DNA from: Brevibacterium sanguinis
GTDB taxonomy: Bacteria; Actinomycetota; Actinomycetes; Actinomycetales; Brevibacteriaceae
Length of the DNA stretch: 64,000 nucleotides
NCBI RefSeq assembly: GCF_003315415.1
Contig: NZ_QNSB01000001.1
Span: forward strand, 434,001 to 498,000
Direction: 5' to 3'
Of the stretch, positions 56,127 through 64,000 are shown in pieces. How positions within the stretch are numbered: position 1 is the first letter of the stretch; each line of letters opens with the position of its first letter. The notes beneath the pieces are model-generated. The model was not told the origin of the DNA. It searched no databases and saw only the letters and a list, made by a program, of their open reading frames with translations. Position numbers and translations under genes: made by a program.

Positions 56127-57177
<1,051 letters not shown>

Positions 57178-57206
<29 letters not shown>

Positions 57207-58029
57207 GTCGGACTCCCACACCCCTCCCGGGCCGCCCGCCCGCGGCGGTTCGGGAAGGCCGGGTGAGGGCTCGTCCGCGGCGGCGGACGAACCCGCGCTG
57301 CCGCAGATGGAACAGCCGGCCGGGCAGGAGGAGCAGCTGGCCGCGCTGCGCTCGGCGATCGGGGAGATCGACCGCCGGCATGCCGAGGGTGAATCGTTCT
57401 TCGCACCAGGCGACGACGGCGACGTCGCCGCAGGCGGTCTCGCCTCGGGCGGCGGGTCGTCCCTCGTCGCCGAATCCGACCGCACCCGCGGCACCGACGA
57501 TGATGGAGACTCCGACGTCGCCGCAGGCGAGGACGGCGCTCTCGTCGCGGACGAGCCGATCGACGTCGACGCCGCCTACGCGAAGGCGAAGAAGACCGCG
57601 ATGAACATGCTTGCGATGCGCGACCATTCGAGCTCCGAGCTGCGCGAGAAGCTCGAGAAGCGAGACATCCCGCCGGCTGTCATCGACGAGCTCATCGCCA
57701 AGCTCCGACGATCCGATCTCCTCGACGACGCGGAGTTCGCCCAACGCTACGTGCGCGCCCATCGCGAGCGTCGCAAGCTCTCCCGCGGCGCTCTCCGACG
57801 TGAGCTGACGAAGAAGGGCATCGAACCCGAGATCATCGCCGACGTCGTCGAGGACGTCGAGGGGGAGGAGGAGCTCGCCCGACAGGTCGCCGAGAAGAAG
57901 GCCGCCTCCTCACGTGGGCTCGACCACGAGGTGCGCCAGCGGCGGATCCTCGGCATGCTCGCCCGCCGCGGCTTCTCCTCCGCTGTCTGCCTCAAGGTCA
58001 CCCGCGACGTGCTCGCCGAGGACGAGTGA
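57178..58029 (+). CDS. recX: Regulatory protein RecX
   Basis: 283 residues. RecX inhibits RecA filament growth. The conserved three-helix repeats are in residues 135-283: '[39 protein letters not shown]', '[19 protein letters not shown]' and '[21 protein letters not shown]'. The first about 130 residues are acidic, Gly/Pro-rich and probably disordered, longer than usual. ATG at 57178 overlaps recA by 29 nt and lacks a well-spaced ribosome-binding site; ATG 57187 or a later start is possible. Confidence 0.9.
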
Positions 58030-58040
58030 GCACGAACGGC

Positions 58041-58046
58041 TAGAAT
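58041..58046 (+). promoter_or_regulatory. -10 hexamer of miaB, near-leaderless arrangement
   Basis: TAGAAT ends 9 nt before the miaB ATG at 58056. Confidence 0.5.
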
Positions 58047-58055
58047 GGTCGGGCC

Positions 58056-59543
58056 ATGACTGAACTCATCGACTCTCCCCGCACCGGCTCTCCGCGCAGC
58101 TACGAAGTGAAGACCTACGGCTGCCAGATGAACGTGCACGACTCCGAGCGGCTCTCGGGGCTCCTCGACGACGCCGGCTACATCCGCGCGGACACCGACT
58201 CCCAGGCCGATGTCGTCGTCTTCAACACCTGCGCCGTGCGGGAGAACGCCGACAACCGCCTCTACGGCAACCTCGGGCGACTCGCCAAGGTCAAGGAGAG
58301 CCACCCCGACCTGCAGATCGCCGTCGGCGGGTGCATGGCGCAGAAGGACCGTGACACGATCGTCAGGAAGGCCCCCTGGGTCGATGTGGTCTTCGGCACC
58401 CACAACATGGGTTCGCTGCCCGCCCTGCTCGAACGCGCCCGCCACAACCAGGAGGCGCAGGTCGAGATCCTCGAGAGCCTCGAGGTCTTCCCCTCCACCC
58501 TGCCGAGCAGGCGCGAGTCCCAGCATTCCGGCTGGGTGTCGATCTCCGTCGGATGCAACAACACGTGCACGTTCTGCATCGTGCCCAGTCTGCGCGGCAA
58601 GGAGAAGGACCGCCGACCCGGCGACATCCTCGCCGAGGTCGAAGCACTCGTCGCCGACGGTGTCGTCGAAGTCACCCTGCTTGGGCAGAACGTCAACTCC
58701 TACGGGGCGGAGTTCCGCGACAAGGGGGCGTTCGCGAAGCTGCTGCGCGCCGTCGGCAGTGTCGAGGGAATCGAACGGGTGCGCTTCACCAGCCCCCACC
58801 CGGCCGCATTCTCCGACGACGTCATCGACGCGATGGCCGAGACCCCCACCGTCATGCCGCAGCTGCACATGCCCCTGCAGTCCGGCTCGGACACCATCCT
58901 CAAGTCGATGCGCCGCTCGTATCGGACCAGCCGGTACATGCGCATCCTCGACAGCGTGCGCGACCGCATTCCCCACGCCGCGATCACGACCGACATCATC
59001 GTCGGCTTCCCCGGGGAGACGGAGGAGGACTTCCAGGGCACCATGGACATCGTCCGCCGCGCCCGCTTCTCCCAGGCATTCACCTTCCAGTACTCGATTC
59101 GCCCGGGCACCCCGGCCGCGACGATGCCCGACCAGATCCCCAAGGAGATCGTCCAGGAGCGCTTCGAGCGCCTCATCGCCCTCCAGGACGAGATCGCCTG
59201 GGAGGAGAACCGGGCGCAGATCGGCCGCGAGGTCGAGGTCCTCGCCACGACCCTGCCGGGCGGGGACTCGCCGAGGCTGAGCGGACGCGCCGCCGACAAC
59301 CGGCTCGTCCATGTCGCGATCCCCGACGGTGCTCCCGCTCCGCGGCCCGGCGACTTCGTCACCGCCACCGTCACCGACGCCAAGCCCTACTTCCTCCTCG
59401 CCGACTCGGGATACGGCGTGCGCCGCTCCCGGGCAGGCGACGCCTACGACCGTGCGCAGGCGGACAGCTGCGGAACCCCCGCCCCGGGACAGACGCCGGG
59501 AGCGACGAACCTCGGCATGCCGACGATCCGCCCGCGCGGTTGA
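58056..59543 (+). CDS. miaB: tRNA-2-methylthio-N6-dimethylallyladenosine synthase
   Basis: 495 residues. Radical-SAM methylthiotransferase acting on i6A37 in tRNA. The N-terminal domain binds one [4Fe-4S] cluster with Cys in 'YGCQMN' (C23), 'FNTCAVREN' and 'VGGCMAQKD'. The radical-SAM cluster is '[12 protein letters not shown]' with C-x3-C-x2-C. A TRAM domain (about 400-460) ends the core, with a 30-residue tail. ATG at 58056 is 26 nt after recX. miaA, which supplies its substrate, lies two genes downstream. Confidence 0.96.
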   Translation: MTELIDSPRTGSPRSYEVKTYGCQMNVHDSERLSGLLDDAGYIRADTDSQADVVVFNTCAVRENADNRLYGNLGRLAKVKESHPDLQIAVGGCMAQKDRDTIVRKAPWVDVVFGTHNMGSLPALLERARHNQEAQVEILESLEVFPSTLPSRRESQHSGWVSISVGCNNTCTFCIVPSLRGKEKDRRPGDILAEVEALVADGVVEVTLLGQNVNSYGAEFRDKGAFAKLLRAVGSVEGIERVRFTSPHPAAFSDDVIDAMAETPTVMPQLHMPLQSGSDTILKSMRRSYRTSRYMRILDSVRDRIPHAAITTDIIVGFPGETEEDFQGTMDIVRRARFSQAFTFQYSIRPGTPAATMPDQIPKEIVQERFERLIALQDEIAWEENRAQIGREVEVLATTLPGGDSPRLSGRAADNRLVHVAIPDGAPAPRPGDFVTATVTDAKPYFLLADSGYGVRRSRAGDAYDRAQADSCGTPAPGQTPGATNLGMPTIRPRG

Positions 59544-59544
59544 G

Positions 59545-60201
59545 ATGGCCCGGTTCGCGCTGATCCCGGCCTCACCCGTGCTGCTCGACGGCGTCGACCG
59601 GCTCGAGACCCCGCGTCTCGCCGGTCTGCGGGCCTCCATCGAAGACGTGCTCCGCACCAGCCCCCGCTGGTCACTGCCGGTCGCGGACCTGCCGCCGCTG
59701 GCCGGTCTCGGGGGATACGGGATCGACCGCGGCATCGACACCCGATCCGGTGAGCTGCTCGTCGGCGACGACTGGATCGAGGCAGTCGGCGACCTCGGCG
59801 ATGACGAACGCGCCGCCGCCGAATCGGCGCATCCGGGGATCGGCATCACGCTGCTCCACGCCCACGCGGCGGGGGTGAGCGTGGGCGCACTCGCGGACTC
59901 CGGCGACCTCATCATCCCCCTCGACCTCTCGGCGGCAGCCGGGGAGGACTCGCCGCTGGCGCCGGTGCCGGGGGCGACCGCCTTCGACGCGGCCGTCATC
60001 GAGGCCCTGGGAGCAGCCGACGTCCCAGCGCTGCTCGACCTCATCGCTGGCGCCGCCGACGTCCACGCGGACCTGACACTGCTCCACGCCGCCCTCAACC
60101 ACCTCGGCGAGCGTCCGGACAGGGTGTTCGACCTCGAGAAGATCGTCTTCGACGAGGACGTCCACGACGTCCGGTCACTGTGCGGAACGGGACGCTGCTG
60201 A
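59545..60201 (+). CDS. Class III extradiol dioxygenase-like (LigB-type) protein of unknown function
   Basis: 218 residues, alanine-rich. Between miaB and miaA, actinobacteria usually carry a short protein annotated as class III extradiol dioxygenase subunit B-like; length and position fit. 'FALIPASPVLLDGVDRL' at the N-terminus and 'LIIPLDLSAAAGEDSPLAPVPGATAFDAAVIEAL' in the middle are the recognisable parts. The usual metal-binding His residues of active dioxygenases are not evident. ATG at 59545 follows the miaB stop by one base, and the gene ends one base before miaA, so the three genes are one operon. Confidence 0.75.
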   Translation: MARFALIPASPVLLDGVDRLETPRLAGLRASIEDVLRTSPRWSLPVADLPPLAGLGGYGIDRGIDTRSGELLVGDDWIEAVGDLGDDERAAAESAHPGIGITLLHAHAAGVSVGALADSGDLIIPLDLSAAAGEDSPLAPVPGATAFDAAVIEALGAADVPALLDLIAGAADVHADLTLLHAALNHLGERPDRVFDLEKIVFDEDVHDVRSLCGTGRC

Positions 60202-60202
60202 C

Positions 60203-61135
60203 GTGGCAGAGCCCATCATCGTCGTCGTCGGGGCCACCGCCACCGGGAAGTCCGAACTCGCCCTCGATCTCGCCGAGCACCTCGGCGGGGAGATCATCAA
60301 CACCGATTCCATGCAGTTCTACCGGGGCATGGACATCGGCACGGCGAAGCTGCCACTCGCAGAGCGACGGGGGATCGACCACCACCTCATCGACATCCTC
60401 GACGTCACCGAGGAGGCGAACGTCCAGGCCTTCCAGGCCCAGGCACGGGCGACGATCGCCGAGGTGCGCTCCCGCGGCCATCGTCCGATCCTCGTCGGCG
60501 GCTCGGGACTCTATGTCCGCGCGGCGATCGACCACATGGGCTTCCCCGGCACCGATGCCACCGTGCGGGCGCGCATCGAGGCCGAGGTGGCCGCCGACCG
60601 GTGGGAGCGGCACCGGCACCTGATGAGCGTCGACCCCGTGGCAGGGGCGAAGATCACCCCCAACGACGTCCGGCGGATCGTCCGGGCGCTCGAGGTCATC
60701 GAACTGACCGGGCAGCCGTTCAGCGCCCAGCTGCCCGACTACCAGGAGGTCGAGCCGACGATCCAGATCGGCCTGCACGTCGACCGCCAGGTCCTGCACC
60801 CGCGGATCGCCGAACGCGTTCACACGATGTGGGAGCAGGGCTGGGTCGCCGAGGTCGTCGACCTCCTCGAGCGCGGACTGGCGCAGGGGAAGACCGCGTC
60901 GCGGGCCATCGGCTACGCCCAGATCCAGGCCCACCTGGCCGGGAGGATGGACCGCTCCGAGGCGCAGGAGGAGACGATCGTGCGCACCCGGCAGTTCGCC
61001 CGGCGCCAGGACACATGGTTCCGCCGCGATCCGCGCATCCACTGGATCGACGCCACCGCCGGGGACGCGGCGGCCAACCGCGACCGTGCCCTGGCCCTGC
61101 TCGACGAGCACGCAGGGCGAACCGACGGACGTTGA
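60203..61135 (+). CDS. miaA: tRNA dimethylallyltransferase
   Basis: 310 residues. It transfers a dimethylallyl group from DMAPP to A37 of tRNAs reading U-starting codons. The P-loop is 'GATATGKS' at 10-17, then 'NTDSMQFYRGMDIGTAKL', 'LVGGSGLYVRA', 'NDVRRIVRALEV' and 'TRQFARRQDTWFRRD'. GTG at 60203 is one nucleotide after the previous stop. DMAPP comes from the MEP pathway whose genes dxr and ispG are in this window. Confidence 0.96.
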   Translation: MAEPIIVVVGATATGKSELALDLAEHLGGEIINTDSMQFYRGMDIGTAKLPLAERRGIDHHLIDILDVTEEANVQAFQAQARATIAEVRSRGHRPILVGGSGLYVRAAIDHMGFPGTDATVRARIEAEVAADRWERHRHLMSVDPVAGAKITPNDVRRIVRALEVIELTGQPFSAQLPDYQEVEPTIQIGLHVDRQVLHPRIAERVHTMWEQGWVAEVVDLLERGLAQGKTASRAIGYAQIQAHLAGRMDRSEAQEETIVRTRQFARRQDTWFRRDPRIHWIDATAGDAAANRDRALALLDEHAGRTDGR

Positions 61136-61196
61136 CGCGACGGCCATGGTCGGTCGGGACCGACGGGCGCTGACACGAGGCCCCGGAGCCGACCGA

Positions 61197-61202
61197 TAGG
61201 AT
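61197..61202 (+). promoter_or_regulatory. -10 hexamer of dapF, leaderless arrangement
   Basis: TAGGAT ends 7 nt before the ATG at 61210 and overlaps an earlier in-frame ATG at 61201. Confidence 0.5.
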
Positions 61203-61209
61203 GGGCACC

Positions 61210-62133
61210 ATGGATTCCCCCTTCGCCGACATCGCAGGCACACCCTTCTACAAGGGCCACGGCACCGAGAACGACTTCGTGCTCCTCGCCGACGACGACG
61301 GCCGCCTGAGCCTGCGCCCGGACACGATCGCGGTCCTCGCCGACCGGCGGACCGGCCTCGGCGGTGACGGCGTCATCCGCATCGTCCGGTCGCAGGTCAG
61401 CGGAATCCCCGGCGCGGACGAGCAGGCCCGCGACGGCGCCGAATGGTTCATGGACTACTACAACCACGACGGCAGCGTCTCCGAGATGTGCGGCAACGGG
61501 GTGCGCGTGTTCGCCCACACCCTCCTCGAGACCGGGCGTGTGTCCGCCGACGCCACGGAGATCCGGATCGCGACCCGCGACGGGATCAAGACCGTGCGCC
61601 GCGTCGACAACCCCGCCGGCACCGCCGACTCCTGGTACCGGATCGACATGGGATCCTGGTCGCTCGACGACGAGCCCGTTCTCGTCACCACCTCCGGCAT
61701 CGATGTCGCCCGGCCCGGGCTGAGCGTCGAGACCGGCAACCCGCACACCGTCGTGGCACTCGCGGAGTTCTCGGAGCTCGACGCGGCCGATCTGCGCGAC
61801 GCCCCGGTCCTCGAACCCGTGCCGGCGAACGGCTCGAACGTCGAGTACATCGTCATGGAACCCGCCCGCAGCGACATCTCCGGGGGAGAGGGCGCACTGA
61901 GGATGCGCGTGTTCGAACGCGGCGTCGGCGAGACCCGATCCTGCGGGACCGGCGCCTGCGCGGCCGCGATCGCCGCCCACCACTGGGCCGGCGCCGACTC
62001 ACCCGTGCAGTGGCGCGTCGACGTTCCCGGCGGGCAGCTGCGCATCGGCGTCACCGTCGCCGAGGCGGAGAACCGCGGCACCGTGACCCTGGCCGGCCCC
62101 GCGGTCATCGTCGCCACCGGCGCGATCGGCTGA
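61210..62133 (+). CDS. dapF: Diaminopimelate epimerase
   Basis: 307 residues. It interconverts LL- and meso-diaminopimelate for lysine and peptidoglycan. The two catalytic Cys lie in 'SEMCGNGVRVFAH' and 'ETRSCGTGACAAAIA'. The N-terminal 'FYKGHGTENDFVLL' is also diagnostic. ATG at 61210 is preferred since the upstream ATG (61201) overlaps the likely -10 box. Third dap gene of the window. Confidence 0.96.
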   Translation: MDSPFADIAGTPFYKGHGTENDFVLLADDDGRLSLRPDTIAVLADRRTGLGGDGVIRIVRSQVSGIPGADEQARDGAEWFMDYYNHDGSVSEMCGNGVRVFAHTLLETGRVSADATEIRIATRDGIKTVRRVDNPAGTADSWYRIDMGSWSLDDEPVLVTTSGIDVARPGLSVETGNPHTVVALAEFSELDAADLRDAPVLEPVPANGSNVEYIVMEPARSDISGGEGALRMRVFERGVGETRSCGTGACAAAIAAHHWAGADSPVQWRVDVPGGQLRIGVTVAEAENRGTVTLAGPAVIVATGAIG

Positions 62134-62221
62134 CCGGAGCGACCACAGCAGGCCGACCACGGCGGGCTGATCGGCCCGATCGCCACCGGCCGACCGAACC
62201 CCACCGGCCGACCGCCTCGGC

Positions 62222-62248
62222 GCTCTCAGTCCGGGGTGCTCTCAGTCC
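62222..62248. repeat. Short tandem duplication at the 3' end of the rRNA methyltransferase-like gene
   Basis: GCTCTCAGTCC occurs at 62222-62232 and again at 62238-62248; the second copy contains the minus-strand gene's stop codon. Just upstream, ACCGGCCGACCG is also repeated. Confidence 0.6.
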
Positions 62249-62865
62249 CCGGTGCCGCGATGGATCGTGAGCACGCGGAAGCCCTTCGACGACCCCGTCC
62301 GGGTCACCGCGAAACCGTCGCCGAGCATCTCGGCGAGCCAGCGCTGGAGCGAATCCGCGCCGAGGTTCTTCGACACGACGAGATCGGCGCGGCCCCCGGG
62401 CGCCAGGCGCGGGATCCACGTGGACAGGAGCCCGTGGAGGATCTCCTTGCCGACGCGGATGGGCGGATTCGACCGGATCGCCGTGAACTCGAGGTCGGCG
62501 GGGATGTCCTCGGCCCGCACGGTCCGAATGCAGCCGAGCCCCAGCCTCCGCGCGTTCTCGGCCGTCGACTCGAGCGATCGGGAATTGACGTCGAGCGCCC
62601 ACACCTCGACGTCCACCTCGGCGTCCTTGGCCCGCAGGGCGGCGTCGAGGGCGATCGGCCCCCATCCGCACCCGAGATCGAGGAGGGCACCGGGCTCCGG
62701 GGCGGGCAGGTGGCGCAGCAGCACCGAGGTTCCCAGGTCGAGCCGGGTGGGGGAGAACGTCCCGGCCGCGGTGCGGACGGTGACCTCACGCCCGCCGAGT
62801 TCAAGAGTCAGCTCGCGCAGCTTCGCGTCACTGCTCGGCGATTCGGTGAAATAGTGCTCTGACAC
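62242..62865 (-). CDS. Class I SAM methyltransferase, RsmC-like (N2-guanine type)
   Basis: 207 residues. Motif I is 'LLDLGCGWGPIALDAA' and the base-methylating motif IV is 'IRSNPPIRVGKE'. The start 'SEHYFTESPSSDAKLRELTLELGGREV' is characteristic of the RsmC/RlmG-like family that methylates guanine N2 in rRNA. GTG at 62865 gives exactly this N-terminus; TACACT lies 6 nt upstream on the minus strand, suggesting a leaderless message. An ATG at 62904 would add 13 unmatched residues. It is divergent from hflX. Confidence 0.88.
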   Translation of the reverse strand: MSEHYFTESPSSDAKLRELTLELGGREVTVRTAAGTFSPTRLDLGTSVLLRHLPAPEPGALLDLGCGWGPIALDAALRAKDAEVDVEVWALDVNSRSLESTAENARRLGLGCIRTVRAEDIPADLEFTAIRSNPPIRVGKEILHGLLSTWIPRLAPGGRADLVVSKNLGADSLQRWLAEMLGDGFAVTRTGSSKGFRVLTIHRGTGD

Positions 62866-62966
62866 CGTTACAGTGTAGTGGCCTGTGGGATAATCGATGG
62901 ACATCCGAACACGCACCACCGGCCCCGGGCGCAGACCGCCCGCCGCCGCAACGAACAAAGGAATGA

Positions 62967-64000
62967 ATGACGCCCACTGACAAAGAGCGCCGGGACGCGA
63001 TGCTCGACCGTGTGCTCTCGCGAGGCGCTCAGGCGCTCGGCAACCACGAACCCGACGCCGACGAGGAATCGCAGTTCGACCTCGCGGAACGCGCGGCGCT
63101 CAAGCGCGTCGCCGGACTCTCGACCGAGCTCGAGGACATCACCGAGGTCGAATACCGCCAGATCCGCCTCGAGCGGGTCGTCCTCGCCGGCCTGTGGAAC
63201 ACGACCCTGGCCGAGGCCGAGAACTCCATCCGCGAGCTCGCCGCCCTGGCCGAGACCGCCGGCTCGATGGTCCTCGACGCCGTCATCCAGCGCCGGGAGA
63301 AGCCGGACCCGGGCACGTACCTCGGCCGCGGCAAGGCAGCCGAGCTCGCCGAGATCGTCGCCGCCGTCGGGGCCGATACCGTCATCGTCGACTCCGAGCT
63401 CGCGCCCAGCCAGCGACGCGGCCTCGAGGACGTCATCAAGGTCAAGGTCGTCGACCGCGTCGCCCTCATCCTCGACATCTTCGCCCAGCACGCGAAGTCC
63501 CGGGAGGGCAAGGCCCAGGTCGAACTCGCCCAGCTCGAGTACCTCCTGCCGCGACTGCGCGGCTGGGGTGAGTCGCTGTCCCGGCAGGCCGGCGGCCGCG
63601 TCGCCGGCGGTGCCGGGATCGGCTCGCGCGGACCCGGTGAGACGAAGATCGAACTCGACCGCCGCCGCATCCGCGCCCGGATGGCGAAGCTGCGCCGGGA
63701 GATCGCGGCGATGGCCCCGGCCCGGGAGACGAAGCGGAAGAACCGCACCCGCAACCACATCCCCTCGGTCGCGATCGTCGGGTACACGAACGCCGGGAAG
63801 TCCTCCCTGCTCAACCGGCTCACCGACGCCGAGGTGATGGTGCAGAACGCGCTGTTCGCGACCCTCGACCCCACGGTGCGGCAGTCGCAGACCGCCGAGG
63901 GGATCACGTTCACGTACACCGATACCGTCGGGTTCGTCCGCAACCTCCCGCACCAGCTCGTCGAGGCGTTCCGCTCGACGCTCGAGGAGGCCGCCGACTC
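62967..64000 (+). CDS. hflX: GTPase HflX (3' end beyond window)
   Basis: 344 codons are visible without a stop, so the gene is cut by the window edge. HflX is a ribosome-associated GTPase that splits stalled ribosomes. The N-terminal HflX domain (about 60-200) has 'EYRQIRLERVVLAGLW', 'PGTYLGRGKAAEL', 'LAPSQRRGLED' and 'VVDRVALILDIFAQHA'. The linker 'GSRGPGETKIELDRRRI' is followed by the G domain: G1 'GYTNAGKSSL' at about 271-280, 'FATLDPTVR', and G3 'DTVGFVRNLPHQLVEAFRSTLEE'. ATG at 62967 has AAAGGA 4 nt upstream; the ATG at 62963 is out of frame. Confidence 0.95.
   Translation, partial: MTPTDKERRDAMLDRVLSRGAQALGNHEPDADEESQFDLAERAALKRVAGLSTELEDITEVEYRQIRLERVVLAGLWNTTLAEAENSIRELAALAETAGSMVLDAVIQRREKPDPGTYLGRGKAAELAEIVAAVGADTVIVDSELAPSQRRGLEDVIKVKVVDRVALILDIFAQHAKSREGKAQVELAQLEYLLPRLRGWGESLSRQAGGRVAGGAGIGSRGPGETKIELDRRRIRARMAKLRREIAAMAPARETKRKNRTRNHIPSVAIVGYTNAGKSSLLNRLTDAEVMVQNALFATLDPTVRQSQTAEGITFTYTDTVGFVRNLPHQLVEAFRSTLEEAAD

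Noticed and set aside
62963..62966. ATG at 62963 as the hflX start
   Set aside because: It is in a different reading frame from the HflX domains; ATG 62967 is in frame and well spaced from AAAGGA.

Overview
The window is about 69-70% G+C and is packed with genes that have strong third-position GC bias and many GTG or TTG starts. The gene order (dxr-rseP-ispG-proS ... rimP-nusA-ylxR-infB-rbfA-truB-ribF-rpsO-pnp-M16 peptidase ... dapB ... dapA-rnj ... ftsK-pgsA-cinA-clgR-DUF3046-recA-recX-miaB-miaA-dapF-hflX) is a classic actinobacterial chromosomal backbone. A Micrococcales genus such as Brevibacterium is my best guess. That is inference from order and protein style, not a database result. I see no tRNA or rRNA gene, insertion sequence, prophage or CRISPR array.

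Layout. 1-2.3 kb: the 3' end of a DivIVA-domain protein, a protein resembling a severed acyl-CoA-synthetase N-terminus, and a glutaryl-CoA-type dehydrogenase on the minus strand. 2.4-6.5 kb: isoprenoid (MEP pathway) genes dxr and ispG around the site-2 protease rseP. 6.6-13.6 kb: a GNAT protein, an S4 RNA-binding protein with an NrtR-like Nudix regulator, proS, a TauE/SafE transporter, and a kinase-like protein coupled to a DUF4439 lipoprotein. 13.6-26.8 kb: the translation and RNA-metabolism block rimP to pnp plus a secreted peptidoglycan-peptidase-like protein and the M16 peptidase. 26.8-36.6 kb: an accessory catabolic island. It holds a polar-amino-acid ABC importer, a divergent TetR regulator, and a four-gene operon for an amino-acid dehydrogenase, an ADP-forming acyl-CoA synthetase, a ThDP 2-oxo-acid decarboxylase-like enzyme and an acyl-CoA dehydrogenase. 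36.8-38.8 kb: sod, dapB and a small membrane protein. 38.9-45.2 kb: a second accessory stretch with a DUF418-like membrane protein, a zinc peptidase, an old-yellow-enzyme/TetR pair and a GNAT-AAA+ fusion. 45.4-50.7 kb: dapA, rnj, a methyltransferase and a lactate permease. 51-64 kb: ftsK, pgsA, cinA, clgR, recA/recX, miaB/miaA, dapF, a 16S-type methyltransferase and hflX (cut by the window end).

How the genes work together. Most of the window is housekeeping: lysine/diaminopimelate synthesis (dapA, dapB, dapF), isoprenoids (dxr, ispG), translation (infB, nusA, rimP, rbfA, rpsO, proS), tRNA and RNA modification or decay (truB, miaA, miaB, pnp, rnj), and DNA repair and segregation (recA, recX, ftsK). 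The most interesting part is the 26.8-36.6 kb island. Its enzyme set reads as a route from an imported amino acid through oxidative deamination, 2-oxo-acid decarboxylation, CoA activation and alpha,beta-desaturation. A matching 20-bp near-palindromic element (15/20 identical) lies in front of both the importer and the catabolic operon, with a TetR gene between them. Many genes also have a TANNNT -10-like hexamer only about 7-12 nt before the start codon, suggesting frequent leaderless transcripts.
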